Shown: positions 7,723 through 15,798, counted from the stretch's first letter. The stretch is 26,969 nt of DNA from JANXSD01 sp043758125 (GCA_043758125.1 JAYVOC010000189.1:1-26969), one strand, 5' to 3'. Translations and numbers: made by a program. Notes: generated by a model from the letters alone, not told the origin.

Positions 7723-9354
7723 TTAATACATGCCGTCCATTCCACCACCTGGCATTGATGGCATAGATGGTTTGTCTTCTTTAATATCAACAAGTACGCA
7801 CTCAGTAGTAAGTAACATAGCAGCAATAGAAGCAGCATTTTCAAGAGCTACACGAGCAACTTTAGTTGGATCGATAACACCAGCAGCAAGCATGTTTTCA
7901 TAAACATCAGTACGTGCATTGTAACCGAAATCATCTTTGCCTTCTTTCACTTTTTGTACAACGATTGAACCTTCAATTCCTGCGTTCGCAACGATCTGAC
8001 GAAGTGGTTCTTCAAGAGCACGTTTAACGATTGCAATTCCTGTTGTTTCATCATCATTATCTCCTTTCATTTTATCTAAACCTGCGATACAACGAATGTA
8101 AGCAACACCACCTCCCGGTACTATTCCTTCTTCAACAGCAGCACGAGTAGCATGTAAAGCATCGTCAACACGATCTTTCTTTTCTTTCATTTCTACTTCA
8201 GTAGCAGCACCAACATAAAGGACTGCAACACCACCAGCTAATTTAGCTAAACGCTCTTGCAATTTTTCTTTATCATAATCAGATGTTGATGTTTCAATCT
8301 GAGCTTTAATTTGGTTTACGCGACCTTTAATATCTTCTTTAGAACCTGCACCATTAACAATTGTAGTATTGTCTTTATCAATACTGATTTTAACAGCACT
8401 TCCTAATGAAGTGATGTCAGCGCCATCTAATTTGAATCCTTGTTCTTCGCTGATAACAGTACCACCAGTTAATATAGCGATATCTTCCATCATTGACTTA
8501 CGACGATCACCAAAGCCTGGAGCCTTAACAGCAGCAATCTTTAATGAACCACGTAATTTGTTTACTACAAGTGTTGCTAATGCTTCTCCGTCTATATCTT
8601 CAGCGATGATTAACAATGGACGACCTGTTTGAACTACTTTCTCAAGGATCGGCAATAATTCTTTCATATTGCTAATTTTCTTGTCGTAGATCAAGATGTA
8701 TGGATTTTCTAAAACAGCTTCCATTTTATCTGGATTCGTAACAAAATAAGGGCTGATATATCCACGATCAAATTGCATTCCTTCCACAACAGTAACAGTT
8801 GTCTCAGTTCCTTTCGCTTCTTCAACAGTAATTACACCTTCCTTCTTAACTTTATCCATTGCTAGTGCTATCAGTTTCCCAATTTCACTATCGTTATTAG
8901 CAGAAATAGTAGCAACTTGTTCAATTTGTTTGCTATCACTTCCTACTGTTTTACTCATTTTTTTTAAGTCTGCAACAACTGCTGTAACAGCTTTGTCGAT
9001 ACCACGCTTTAAATCCATAGGATTTGCGCCTGCAGCAACATTTTTTAAACCTGCAGTAACGATTGCCTGAGCAAGTACAGTTGCTGTAGTTGTTCCATCA
9101 CCTGCAACATCAGCAGTTTTCGATGCAACTTCTTTCAACATCTGTGCGCCCATGTTTTCTACTGGGTTCTTTAATTCAATTTCTTTTGCAACTGTTACAC
9201 CGTCTTTAGTGATCGATGGTGCACCATATTTTTTATCGATAATAACGTTACGTCCTTTTGGACCTAATGTAACTTTTACAGCGTTTGCTAATGCATCTAC
9301 ACCGCGTTTTAAGGCGTCGCGTGCTTCAAGGTTAAAGGTGATGTCTTTTGCCAT
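7723..9354 (-). CDS. groEL: Chaperonin GroEL (Hsp60)
   Basis: This is the 60-kDa chaperonin, forming the double-ring ATP-dependent folding chamber closed by GroES. At 543 residues it has the full length of the family. Recognisable blocks are the N-terminal VTLGPKGRNVIID, the ATP-site GDGTTTATVLA with its catalytic Asp, the apical domain, the AAVEEGIVPGGGVAYI signature, and a C-terminal methionine/glycine-rich tail (PSMPGGGMDGMY). It lies 68 bases downstream of groES on the same strand and ends in a strong terminator. Nothing is truncated or unusual. Codon use looks cleaner (less A/T-biased at third positions) than in its neighbours, as expected for a highly expressed gene. Confidence 0.99.
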   Translation of the reverse strand: MAKDITFNLEARDALKRGVDALANAVKVTLGPKGRNVIIDKKYGAPSITKDGVTVAKEIELKNPVENMGAQMLKEVASKTADVAGDGTTTATVLAQAIVTAGLKNVAAGANPMDLKRGIDKAVTAVVADLKKMSKTVGSDSKQIEQVATISANNDSEIGKLIALAMDKVKKEGVITVEEAKGTETTVTVVEGMQFDRGYISPYFVTNPDKMEAVLENPYILIYDKKISNMKELLPILEKVVQTGRPLLIIAEDIDGEALATLVVNKLRGSLKIAAVKAPGFGDRRKSMMEDIAILTGGTVISEEQGFKLDGADITSLGSAVKISIDKDNTTIVNGAGSKEDIKGRVNQIKAQIETSTSDYDKEKLQERLAKLAGGVAVLYVGAATEVEMKEKKDRVDDALHATRAAVEEGIVPGGGVAYIRCIAGLDKMKGDNDDETTGIAIVKRALEEPLRQIVANAGIEGSIVVQKVKEGKDDFGYNARTDVYENMLAAGVIDPTKVARVALENAASIAAMLLTTECVLVDIKEDKPSMPSMPGGGMDGMY

Positions 9355-9400
9355 AGTTGTATGAGCTTTTTAGTTTTTTTAAATTGAGAAATTTTTATTG

Positions 9401-9414
9401 CCGATAGTTATCGG
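9401..9414 (-). other. Small stem-loop between groES and groEL
   Basis: CCGAT and ATCGG form a perfect 5-base stem with a 4-base loop in the 68-base gap between the two chaperonin genes. It is too small and lacks a direct U run, so it is unlikely to be a full terminator. It could adjust the groES:groEL message ratio by processing or pausing. The same sort of short CGAT/ATCG palindrome is, from memory, frequent between genes in related genomes. Confidence 0.35.
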
Positions 9415-9422
9415 TTGGAAAT

Positions 9423-9701
9423 TTAAATGACTGCGAAAATGTCTGATTCACGCATGATAAGAAAGTCTTTCCCATCAACTGCGATTTCTGTTCCTGAATA
9501 TTTTCCGTATAAAACGGTGTCTCCAACTTTTACCGACATTGGTTCGTCTTTTTTACCATCTCCAACGGCAACTACTTTGCCTTTTTGTGGTTTTTCTTTT
9601 GCTGTATCGGGAATGATAATTCCGCTAGCAGTTTTTTCTTCAGCCGGTGATACTTCAACGATCACACGGTCAGCCAATGGTTTAATACTTACTGAGCTCA
9701 T
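9423..9701 (-). CDS. groES: Co-chaperonin GroES (Hsp10)
   Basis: This is the 10-kDa lid of the GroEL chamber. At 92 residues it has normal length. The protein begins SSVSIKPLADRVIVEVSPAE and carries the mobile-loop region EEKTASGIIIPDTAKEKPQ, followed by GKVVAVGDGK and the C-terminal FLIMRESDIFAVI. It is first in the groES-groEL pair. The 5' side (9702-9870) holds the candidate sigma-54-like element and CTGTCA palindromes described separately. There is no Shine-Dalgarno sequence before the ATG, as is usual in this phylum. Confidence 0.98.
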   Translation of the reverse strand: MSSVSIKPLADRVIVEVSPAEEKTASGIIIPDTAKEKPQKGKVVAVGDGKKDEPMSVKVGDTVLYGKYSGTEIAVDGKDFLIMRESDIFAVI

Positions 9702-9761
9702 GGTTTAAATATTTAATAATTGGGTTTAGATTTTTTTAATAAAAAATTACATTTTCAACTA

Positions 9762-9777
9762 GTCAGCAATTGTGCCA
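9762..9777 (-). promoter_or_regulatory. Candidate sigma-54-like promoter of groESL
   Basis: On the minus strand the sequence reads TGGCACAATTGCTGAC. The GG pair (9776-9775) is followed after exactly 10 bases by GA (9764-9763). This matches the -24/-12 spacing of sigma-54 promoters (TGGCAC...TTGC), but the -12 box reads CTGA instead of TTGC. Transcription would start about 50 bases before groES. The -24 half is perfect and the -12 half is degenerate, so this is a candidate only. No TAnnTTTG box was found in the same interval. Confidence 0.4.
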
Positions 9778-9790
9778 TGAGGAGATTAAT

Positions 9791-9834
9791 GAAAAATGCT
9801 GTCAAAATTTCTCCTCAGAGATTTATGACAGCAT
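9791..9834 (-). terminator. Intrinsic terminator of secG, overlapping the groESL upstream region
   Basis: ATGCTGTCA (9796-9804) and TGACAGCAT (9826-9834) form a perfect 9-base stem. The interior can pair further (TCTC with GAGA). Read on the minus strand, the hairpin is followed at once by TTTTT, the layout of a Rho-independent terminator. The stem arms also contain CTGTCA/TGACAG half-sites, so the same DNA could serve as an operator for groESL. Confidence 0.65.
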
Positions 9835-9840
9835 CTTTAT

Positions 9841-9865
9841 TGACAGATTATTGGTCAATCTGTCA
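9841..9865. repeat. Inverted repeat TGACAGATT/AATCTGTCA just after secG
   Basis: TGACAGATT (9841-9849) and AATCTGTCA (9857-9865) are perfect inverted arms around a 7-base spacer. They begin 5 bases after the secG stop on the minus strand. No U run follows on either strand, so a terminator role alone is weak. Together with the next palindrome it gives four CTGTCA/TGACAG hexamers in 67 bases. Confidence 0.7.
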
Positions 9866-9870
9866 TTAAA

Positions 9871-10260
9871 TTATTTTCCTGGTTTTGCAGCTGGCGCTTG
9901 AGGTTGCCCTTGACCTGATGGTTGTGTAGGCTTTTGACCTTGTGCAGCACCTGGTGCAGGAGCACCTGTTGTAGTTGGAGCAGCAGTATTATCAATTTGT
10001 TGTTGAATCAAAGATTGGTTTTCCGCGTTCTTTCCACCTTTAGGAAGAACAAGGTTTCCAACTATAGCAAGTACGATCAAACTAATTGCAAAACCCCAAG
10101 TTAATTTCTCAAGGAAATCAGTTGTCTTACGAACACCCATCACTTGGTTAGAAGCAGAAAGACCAGATGCTAGTCCGCCACCTTTAGAGTTTTGAACTAA
10201 AACAATTAATCCTAAGAGGATACTTACGATTACTATGAGAACTACAACGAACGTATACAT
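9871..10260 (-). CDS. secG: Preprotein translocase subunit SecG
   Basis: SecG is the small inner-membrane subunit of the SecYEG channel that aids protein export. The 129-residue product has the family's two membrane helices (about residues 3-21 and 53-72), joined by the conserved loop LVQNSKGGGLASGLSA. After residue 75 it carries a roughly 50-residue cytosol- or periplasm-facing tail rich in Gln, Pro, Ala and Gly. Such tails are common in Bacteroidota SecG but absent from the core fold. It lies 14 bases downstream of the TPR gene and is probably the last gene of the operon that begins at miaB. Terminator-like hairpins follow at once. Confidence 0.93.
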   Translation of the reverse strand: MYTFVVVLIVIVSILLGLIVLVQNSKGGGLASGLSASNQVMGVRKTTDFLEKLTWGFAISLIVLAIVGNLVLPKGGKNAENQSLIQQQIDNTAAPTTTGAPAPGAAQGQKPTQPSGQGQPQAPAAKPGK

Positions 10261-10274
10261 GTATTGGTCAGGAA

Positions 10275-12197
10275 TTAAGTTTTATTTTTTAGATCTTCAA
10301 TAAGGGCTGCAAAGTAACGGCTTTTTTCTGGAAATTTCAAGGATAGCTTTTCATAGAATAATATTGCCTTCTGTATGTTTCCTTGTTGAGCATAAATTTT
10401 TGCAAGTGTTTCAGAAACAATATCTTCTGGCTCCTCAATGCTTTTTCTAGCCATATTGATAGGTGAATAAAAAGTGCTTTTCGCCGGCGTTATGCGAGGG
10501 TCTTCGTGAATAAACTTTTCAATGAGCTCTAATTTGCCCATTTTTGTCTTAGGTATATCAGGGATAGGTGACGAGGCAATCCGTTCAGAAATGAGCTTCC
10601 TGTTTTCAAGTTCATCAGCAGAAATATTTTCCTCCTCAGGAATCATCCTAATCACATTTGGTAAACTTTCCCGATCATTTTCATGATTACTGTTTACTAC
10701 TTGTGGAGGTGAATTAGTAATTGGCTTTATCGTATTTTCTTCTTGATGAACAACCATCATTGGCTTGTCATCAATTTGAATTTTTATCGATTTCTCTTTT
10801 ATTTCAACGGAAGGAACAGTTTGATTCTTTACATAAATCACTCGAGACTTCGAAGAAGGAGGCTCAACAATTTCTTCTTTCTTTTGTGCTGTTGGTGCAA
10901 TATTTAAAGGAATATCTTCTTTCTCTTTTTCAAATTCCTTCGTAACAATTTTTGTTTCTTCAACAAATTCAGGTTTCGAAATACTACTTTGTGGAATATT
11001 AATTTCAAAAATGTTTTCTTCCGCGATAATTGTTGGTACAAATTCTACCTTCTCAACACTAACGGGAGTTACAACTTCAATACCAGTGTGTTCTTCCTGA
11101 ATTTTTTTAGTGTGTAACCACTCTGAAAAAGAATGCACTTCAGAACTAATAGTAACATTTTCGCTTGAAGAAATAATCTCTTCCTTCTCAATAATATTAT
11201 TTTCTAAAGGAAGTTTTTCAATGTTACTTTCAATAATCTTTATGGAAGGAATCTCAGCAGTAATTATTGCTACATCAATTGTTGAAGTAACTTCTACTTC
11301 ATCTTTAAGATCAAATGACGATTCAAGTTTTATTGTTTCTTCTTTTTCAAATATAATGTTTGTAGATGAAATTTTATTCTCTATAATTTCATCCTCCTGA
11401 ACAACTTCTGGAATTTTTAAATAATCAGTTTTGTCATTTTTTATTTTCTGAATGCCTTCTAAAATTAATGCCTCCAGTGGATAAATTGTCGACTCAATTG
11501 GCGTATCAAATTCTTCAACAACAAGTGGAGTAGAATTTTCTCTAAGTATTTCTTGAGAAATAAAATCTTTCTCCTTCAATGAAACGATAACTTCATCCTC
11601 TTGTATTGAATCTTCTGTTATTTCAGGAGTAATTTCTTCTTCAACATTCCTTATTTTAATAACAGGGATTTCACTTATCTCTTCTCTCCATAAATTAAGT
11701 TCTTTTAAACGTAAATCTACAATCTGTTGTGGACTTAATTCTGATTCATCAATAGAAACATTACTTTTTTCTTCATGATTATTTGGAGGAAAGGAATATG
11801 CTTTTTCTTCTAAAGATAAATCAACAGAAGTGTTTTCAGTAATATCAACACTTTCATTTTCAGAAATAATTGAATCTAGATAGATGGATTCTGAATCGGT
11901 ATTTAATAATAAGTCACTAATAGTTTCTATTGCAGTATATTCGTTTTTCTGACGAACAACTTCTACTTTCTCATGTATGAGATTAAACAAGCGAGTACGA
12001 TCAGGTGCATACGCAGATGCAATCTTTAATTGTTGTGAATAACGTACAGAATTTTGATCACGAAGTTGTCGCAATTGTAACATCCGTAATGGTTGACAAT
12101 ATGGAAATTGCTCGAGCAAACCATTAAGAGAGGAGTCAGTTAACTGAGATGCCGATGCAGGCTCTCGTACTAAGTCGAGGAATTGTTCGCGTGTCAT
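10275..12197 (-). CDS. Large acidic protein with C-terminal TPR, function unknown
   Basis: I do not recognise a named function. The 640-residue protein has three parts. A compact N-terminal region of about 85 residues (REQFLDLVREP...FPYCQPLRMLQLRQLRD) looks folded and helical. A very long middle (about 90-580) is rich in Glu, Ile, Ser, Val and Thr, has many charge repeats and is probably disordered. A C-terminal helix pair at about 593-633 (LAKIYAQQGNIQKAILFYEKL) matches a tetratricopeptide repeat. There is no signal peptide or membrane helix, so it is probably cytoplasmic. Its start overlaps the lptE stop by one base (TAATG), which suggests coupled expression, and secG follows 14 bases later. 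An envelope- or secretion-related scaffold role is an inference from position only. Confidence 0.85.
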   Translation of the reverse strand: MTREQFLDLVREPASASQLTDSSLNGLLEQFPYCQPLRMLQLRQLRDQNSVRYSQQLKIASAYAPDRTRLFNLIHEKVEVVRQKNEYTAIETISDLLLNTDSESIYLDSIISENESVDITENTSVDLSLEEKAYSFPPNNHEEKSNVSIDESELSPQQIVDLRLKELNLWREEISEIPVIKIRNVEEEITPEITEDSIQEDEVIVSLKEKDFISQEILRENSTPLVVEEFDTPIESTIYPLEALILEGIQKIKNDKTDYLKIPEVVQEDEIIENKISSTNIIFEKEETIKLESSFDLKDEVEVTSTIDVAIITAEIPSIKIIESNIEKLPLENNIIEKEEIISSSENVTISSEVHSFSEWLHTKKIQEEHTGIEVVTPVSVEKVEFVPTIIAEENIFEINIPQSSISKPEFVEETKIVTKEFEKEKEDIPLNIAPTAQKKEEIVEPPSSKSRVIYVKNQTVPSVEIKEKSIKIQIDDKPMMVVHQEENTIKPITNSPPQVVNSNHENDRESLPNVIRMIPEEENISADELENRKLISERIASSPIPDIPKTKMGKLELIEKFIHEDPRITPAKSTFYSPINMARKSIEEPEDIVSETLAKIYAQQGNIQKAILFYEKLSLKFPEKSRYFAALIEDLKNKT

Positions 12198-12700
12198 TAC
12201 CAGTTGCTAACAGCTTTATTAAAAATATCGTCTACCAATTGCTTGTTTATTTCTTCAATTAAATTTTGTTCCACTTCATTTAAACTTTTATCGCTAGGAT
12301 AATCCGCAAAGCGTGAGAAGGAAGTCTCAAAATTTTGTTTGTTATCTTTTATGTTGCTGAACTTCACGTTTACTGTTATAGTTAATCTGTTTTGTGCGGC
12401 CGTTTGGTCTCCTTGAATCGCAATCGGTTGTGTTCGATAATCTGAAATCTGGCCTTCAAATAATAAATCAGCATTTGATTCCACAACTCTCAAACTTGTT
12501 TGAGAAACAAATTTATCTTTTAATTTCTCCGTAAATTTCTGACTCAAAGTTGGCTCAATAATAATCGCTCTATTTTGAAAATATTGAATGGTAACTGTCT
12601 TCACATCAGGGGCAATAGAAGCTCCAGTAAATGAATACACTCCACATCCATAAATGGAGATGGTAAATACTAATAAAATATAAGCTAAAGGTTGGCGCAT
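12197..12700 (-). CDS. lptE: LptE-like LPS-assembly lipoprotein
   Basis: LptE is the outer-membrane lipoprotein that plugs and supports the LptD channel for inserting LPS in the outer leaflet. The 167-residue protein has a lipoprotein signal ending SIYGC (Cys19) followed by GVYSFTGASI, typical of the Bacteroidota LptE family. The rest shows the family layout: TVTIQYFQNRA, then a helix with LSQKFTEKLKDKF, an ADLLFEGQI strand, and LTITVNVKF. It starts 3 bases after the regulator's stop and overlaps the TPR gene by one base, so regulator, lptE and TPR gene are one unit. No lptD is in the window. Identity rests on family pattern and the conserved neighbourhood. Confidence 0.88.
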   Translation of the reverse strand: MRQPLAYILLVFTISIYGCGVYSFTGASIAPDVKTVTIQYFQNRAIIIEPTLSQKFTEKLKDKFVSQTSLRVVESNADLLFEGQISDYRTQPIAIQGDQTAAQNRLTITVNVKFSNIKDNKQNFETSFSRFADYPSDKSLNEVEQNLIEEINKQLVDDIFNKAVSNW

Positions 12701-12703
12701 TCT

Positions 12704-13945
12704 TTATTTGATATTGTATTCGTTAATTTTACGATAAAGAGTTCGCTCCGAAATTCCTAATTCTTGAGCTGCATATTTTCGTTTGCCTTTATGTTTTTCG
12801 ATCGCTTTGATGATCATCTCTTTTTCTTTGTCAGATAAGGATAAGGACTCATCAATCATTTCTTCATGCGCATCAATTTTCATTGGAGCAGGCTGTATCG
12901 TAACTCCATTTTGCGATTGAATAATATTCGAATGTTGATTTGACTTATTTTTCGAATCATTGTAAACGGACGGATTATAATTGATCGGATTTTCATCGAC
13001 AGGCAAATTCATCCCACCACCCGACATTATAGTACCAACTACTTTTTTTAATTCTGAAAGATCTTTTTTCATCTCAAAAAGAACTTTGTACAATAATTCA
13101 CGCTCCGAAAATTCGCCTGAATTTTTTGCTTCTTCACGAAGTACCATCGGTAGAGTGGAGTTGCTATCTTTTGGTAAATATTTCAATAAAACTTCTGCCG
13201 TTACTTCTTTGTTTTGTTCCAGAATCGATAGTTGTTCAGTAACATTTTTTAGTTGGCGAACATTTCCTGGCCAACGGTATTCAATCAATAATCTTTGTGC
13301 TTCCGGTTGCAAATGGATTATTGGCATTTTGTAACGATCTGCAAAATCGGCAGCAAATTTTCTGAATAACAAAAATATATCTTCGCTACGATCACGCAAC
13401 GAAGAAACTTGAATTGGAACTGTATTTAATCGATAATATAAATCTTCTCTAAATTTTCCTCGCTCTATTGCATCAGTAACATTCACATTAGTAGCAGCAA
13501 CTACACGCACATTTGTTTTTTGAACTTTGCTTGATCCTACTCTCAAAAATTCACCTGTTTCTAAAACTCGAAGTAATCTAACTTGTGTAAGAATTGGTAA
13601 TTCCGCAACTTCATCCAGAAAAATTGTTCCGCCATTTCCTGCTTCAAAATATCCTTTTCGTGCATCATGTGCTCCCGTAAAAGAACCTTTCTCATGTCCG
13701 AATAATTCAGAGTCGATTGTTCCTTCTGGAATAGCTCCGCAATTTACTGCGATGTAAGGACCATGCTTTCTAGAACTTAAAAAGTGTATGATTTGCGGAA
13801 ATATTTCTTTCCCTGTACCACTTTCTCCTGTTATCAAAACAGATAGATCGGTAGGAGCAACTTGACGAGCAATATCAATCGCATGATCTAGCGTAGGAGA
13901 ATTTCCTATAATACCAAAACGTTGTTTTAAATCTTGAATCTTCAC
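12704..13945 (-). CDS. Sigma-54-dependent transcription activator without a sensor domain
   Basis: This 413-residue bacterial enhancer-binding protein uses ATP to remodel sigma-54 RNA polymerase at -24/-12 promoters. The AAA+ domain starts almost at the N-terminus. Walker A is TGESGTGKE (40-46), the sigma-54 contact loop is GSFTGA (87-92, Ser where GAFTGA is usual), Walker B is GGTIFLDEV (Asp111-Glu112), then FREDLYYRLN and WPGNVRQLKN. A linker rich in Asn, Ser and Met follows. The C-terminal Fis-type helix-turn-helix is at about 370-413 (KRKYAAQELGISERTLYRKI). No receiver, GAF or PAS domain precedes the AAA+ part, as in PspF, so control must come from a partner protein or from abundance. It lies 33 bases after miaB and 3 bases before lptE. 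Confidence 0.95.
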   Translation of the reverse strand: MKIQDLKQRFGIIGNSPTLDHAIDIARQVAPTDLSVLITGESGTGKEIFPQIIHFLSSRKHGPYIAVNCGAIPEGTIDSELFGHEKGSFTGAHDARKGYFEAGNGGTIFLDEVAELPILTQVRLLRVLETGEFLRVGSSKVQKTNVRVVAATNVNVTDAIERGKFREDLYYRLNTVPIQVSSLRDRSEDIFLLFRKFAADFADRYKMPIIHLQPEAQRLLIEYRWPGNVRQLKNVTEQLSILEQNKEVTAEVLLKYLPKDSNSTLPMVLREEAKNSGEFSERELLYKVLFEMKKDLSELKKVVGTIMSGGGMNLPVDENPINYNPSVYNDSKNKSNQHSNIIQSQNGVTIQPAPMKIDAHEEMIDESLSLSDKEKEMIIKAIEKHKGKRKYAAQELGISERTLYRKINEYNIK

Positions 13946-13978
13946 CTTAAAATGTATTGTGAATTATTGAAATTTATT

Positions 13979-15454
13979 TTATGAAACTACTTCACCAATT
14001 AATGTTGCCGATGTGCAATTTGTTGCTAACACATTAACATAATCACCACGTTTATTATTTCCTTTAGGGAATACAACTACTGTATTTTGTGTGTTTCGCC
14101 CGCAAAACATTTCTGGAGATTTTTTCGAAATGGATTCAATCAATACACGATGAATTTTTCCTAATCCTAATTTCGTTTGTTCTTCAGATAGTAACCTTTG
14201 CAAATCAACAATCTCTTGCAACCTCTTCGCTTTTACATCTGCAGGAATATCATCTTCAAATTTTTTCTCAGCCGCAGTTCCTGGGCGTTCTGAATAACTA
14301 AACATATAAGCATAGAAATACTTCGACCATTTCATAAGTGAAAGTGTGTCTTGATGTTCTTCTTCAGTTTCACTACAAAAGCCTGTAATAATATCTGTTG
14401 AAATACTACATTCAGGCATTATTTTCCAAATGCTTTCAATGCGTTTTATGTAATCTTCACGTGTATAACCACGGTTCATTTTTGTTAATATTCTTGTATT
14501 GCCTGATTGCACTGGAAGATGAATGTATTTGCAAATATTTTCATACTTCGTCATACTATGAAGCACTGCATCAGTCATGTCGCGAGGGTTGCTTGTTGAA
14601 AACCGAACACGTAAATCTGGATGGACTTGTGCAACTAATTCTAATAAGTCGGCGAAAGTTGTGTATTTGGATTGTTCTTCAATTGGCAATAAATGATTTA
14701 ATGCTGCGTGAACAATTTCAACTGGTAGTTCTTTCTTTTGTCCTCCTCCCCACCATAAATATGAATCCACATTTTGTCCGAGTAATGTTACTTCACGATA
14801 ACCATCTTCATACAACTGTTTTGCTTCATTAATAATACTTTCAGGATCTCTGCTTCTTTCTCGTCCACGTGTAAAAGGTACTACACAAAACGAACACATA
14901 TTATCGCACCCACGCATGATGGAAACAAATGCAGTTACTCCATTTTTATCTAAACGAACCGGACTAATATCAGCATAAGTTTCTTCTCTTGATAAAAGAA
15001 CATTTACTGCGCGGTGTCCATTTTCTACTTGATTTAATAAGTTGGGTAAATCACGATACGAATCAGGACCTGCAACGATATCAACTAATTTTTCTTCTTC
15101 TAATAATTGGGATTTCAATCGTTCAGCCATGCATCCTAAAATCCCAATGATCATCCCAGGTTTGTTTTTCTTGGCTTTTTTAAATTCGAAAAGACGAGAT
15201 CGTATTTTCTGTTCTGCATTGTCACGAATAGCACAAGTATTTACAAAAATCACATCGGCTTCGTTCATGTCTTTGGTGGTTTCAAATCCCTGTCCAATTA
15301 AAATAGAAGCAACCACTTCGCTATCTGCAAAGTTCATTGAACAGCCATAACTTTCTAAAAATAATTTCTTGCCAGAGGATTTTCCTTTTTTTTCCAACAT
15401 CACAGATTCCCCTTGCCTCGACTCATCAATTACTTTTAACTCTTCCTCATTCAT
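13979..15454 (-). CDS. miaB: tRNA-2-methylthio-N6-dimethylallyladenosine synthase
   Basis: MiaB is a radical-SAM methylthiotransferase that adds the 2-methylthio group to i6A37 in tRNAs reading UNN codons. Counting from ATG 15454 (491 residues), the first cluster is held by Cys38 (SYGCSMNFADSE), Cys74 (VNTCAIRDNAE) and Cys108 (ILGCMAER). The radical-SAM motif CDNMCSFC has Cys183, 187 and 190. A C-terminal TRAM domain follows (LGKIHRVLIES...). An in-frame upstream ATG at 15502 would add 16 residues, but a consensus Bacteroidota promoter at 15472-15503 lies inside that extension, so the start is placed at 15454. This gene probably heads the transcript running through the sigma-54 activator, lptE and secG. 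It is divergent from topA. Confidence 0.97.
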   Translation of the reverse strand: MNEEELKVIDESRQGESVMLEKKGKSSGKKLFLESYGCSMNFADSEVVASILIGQGFETTKDMNEADVIFVNTCAIRDNAEQKIRSRLFEFKKAKKNKPGMIIGILGCMAERLKSQLLEEEKLVDIVAGPDSYRDLPNLLNQVENGHRAVNVLLSREETYADISPVRLDKNGVTAFVSIMRGCDNMCSFCVVPFTRGRERSRDPESIINEAKQLYEDGYREVTLLGQNVDSYLWWGGGQKKELPVEIVHAALNHLLPIEEQSKYTTFADLLELVAQVHPDLRVRFSTSNPRDMTDAVLHSMTKYENICKYIHLPVQSGNTRILTKMNRGYTREDYIKRIESIWKIMPECSISTDIITGFCSETEEEHQDTLSLMKWSKYFYAYMFSYSERPGTAAEKKFEDDIPADVKAKRLQEIVDLQRLLSEEQTKLGLGKIHRVLIESISKKSPEMFCGRNTQNTVVVFPKGNNKRGDYVNVLATNCTSATLIGEVVS

Positions 15455-15471
15455 TATAAAAATTATTTGCG

Positions 15472-15503
15472 CAAAGGTAGCAAAAAGGAGAGCTGGTGTC
15501 AAA
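15472..15503 (-). promoter_or_regulatory. Bacteroidota-type promoter of the miaB operon
   Basis: On the minus strand, TTTG (15500-15503) is followed after exactly 20 bases by TACCTTTG (15472-15479), a full match to TTTG-N19-21-TAnnTTTG. The transcript would start near 15465, about 10 bases before the miaB ATG at 15454. This is the best-matching vegetative promoter in the window. Confidence 0.75.
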
Positions 15504-15726
15504 ATGTCAGATCAAATTCAGTGAATGAATTAATAGCTTAAATGAACCATCAATTTTTCAATTTTTAAGATCTCAAAGCTTTCTAAAGATTGCTTTAACT
15601 ATGGTTTATCGCCAAATTTAAGGATTAATTAGATTCCAATAAAATGTTAATATGTTGATATACAATATAATCATAATTAAATAGTGCAACATTTGAATTC
15701 ATAAAATTTTGAAAATTTAAATTTTG

Positions 15727-15734
15727 TTACTTTG
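15727..15734 (+). promoter_or_regulatory. Possible -7 box of topA
   Basis: TTACTTTG resembles TAnnTTTG but has T in place of A at its second base. A TTTG box lies only 15 bases upstream (15708-15711), shorter than the usual 19-21. It would start transcription near 15741, just where the leader stem-loop begins. The box is 107 bases before the topA ATG. Confidence 0.35.
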
Positions 15735-15741
15735 CGCCCCG

Positions 15742-15798
15742 AAGGGTTTCAGGAATCAATGAATTGATGTAGCCCTTTTAAACCAATTAGAACTTGGT
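15742..15798 (+). promoter_or_regulatory. Structured leader of topA: two stem-loops
   Basis: The first element has an outer stem AAGGG (15742-15746) with CCCTT (15773-15777). Inside it is a second stem ATCAA (15755-15759) with TTGAT (15764-15768) closing a 4-base loop. The second element is ACCAA (15782-15786) with TTGGT (15794-15798) and a 7-base loop. Neither is followed directly by a U run. It matches no riboswitch that I know, and a role in topA control is inference. Confidence 0.4.

Noticed and set aside
9427..9708. Plus-strand frame opposite groES, and similar frames opposite groEL, miaB and the TPR gene
   Set aside because: They are mirror frames of well-supported genes and show no domains of their own.
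9766..9776. Canonical sigma-54 reading of GGCACAATTGC upstream of groES
   Set aside because: GG and GC are only 7 bases apart in this reading. Only the alternative with GG-N10-GA keeps the spacing, so it is reported as a weak candidate.
15455..15502. 16-residue N-terminal extension of MiaB
   Set aside because: A consensus promoter occupies these bases and the extension does not resemble a MiaB N-terminus.
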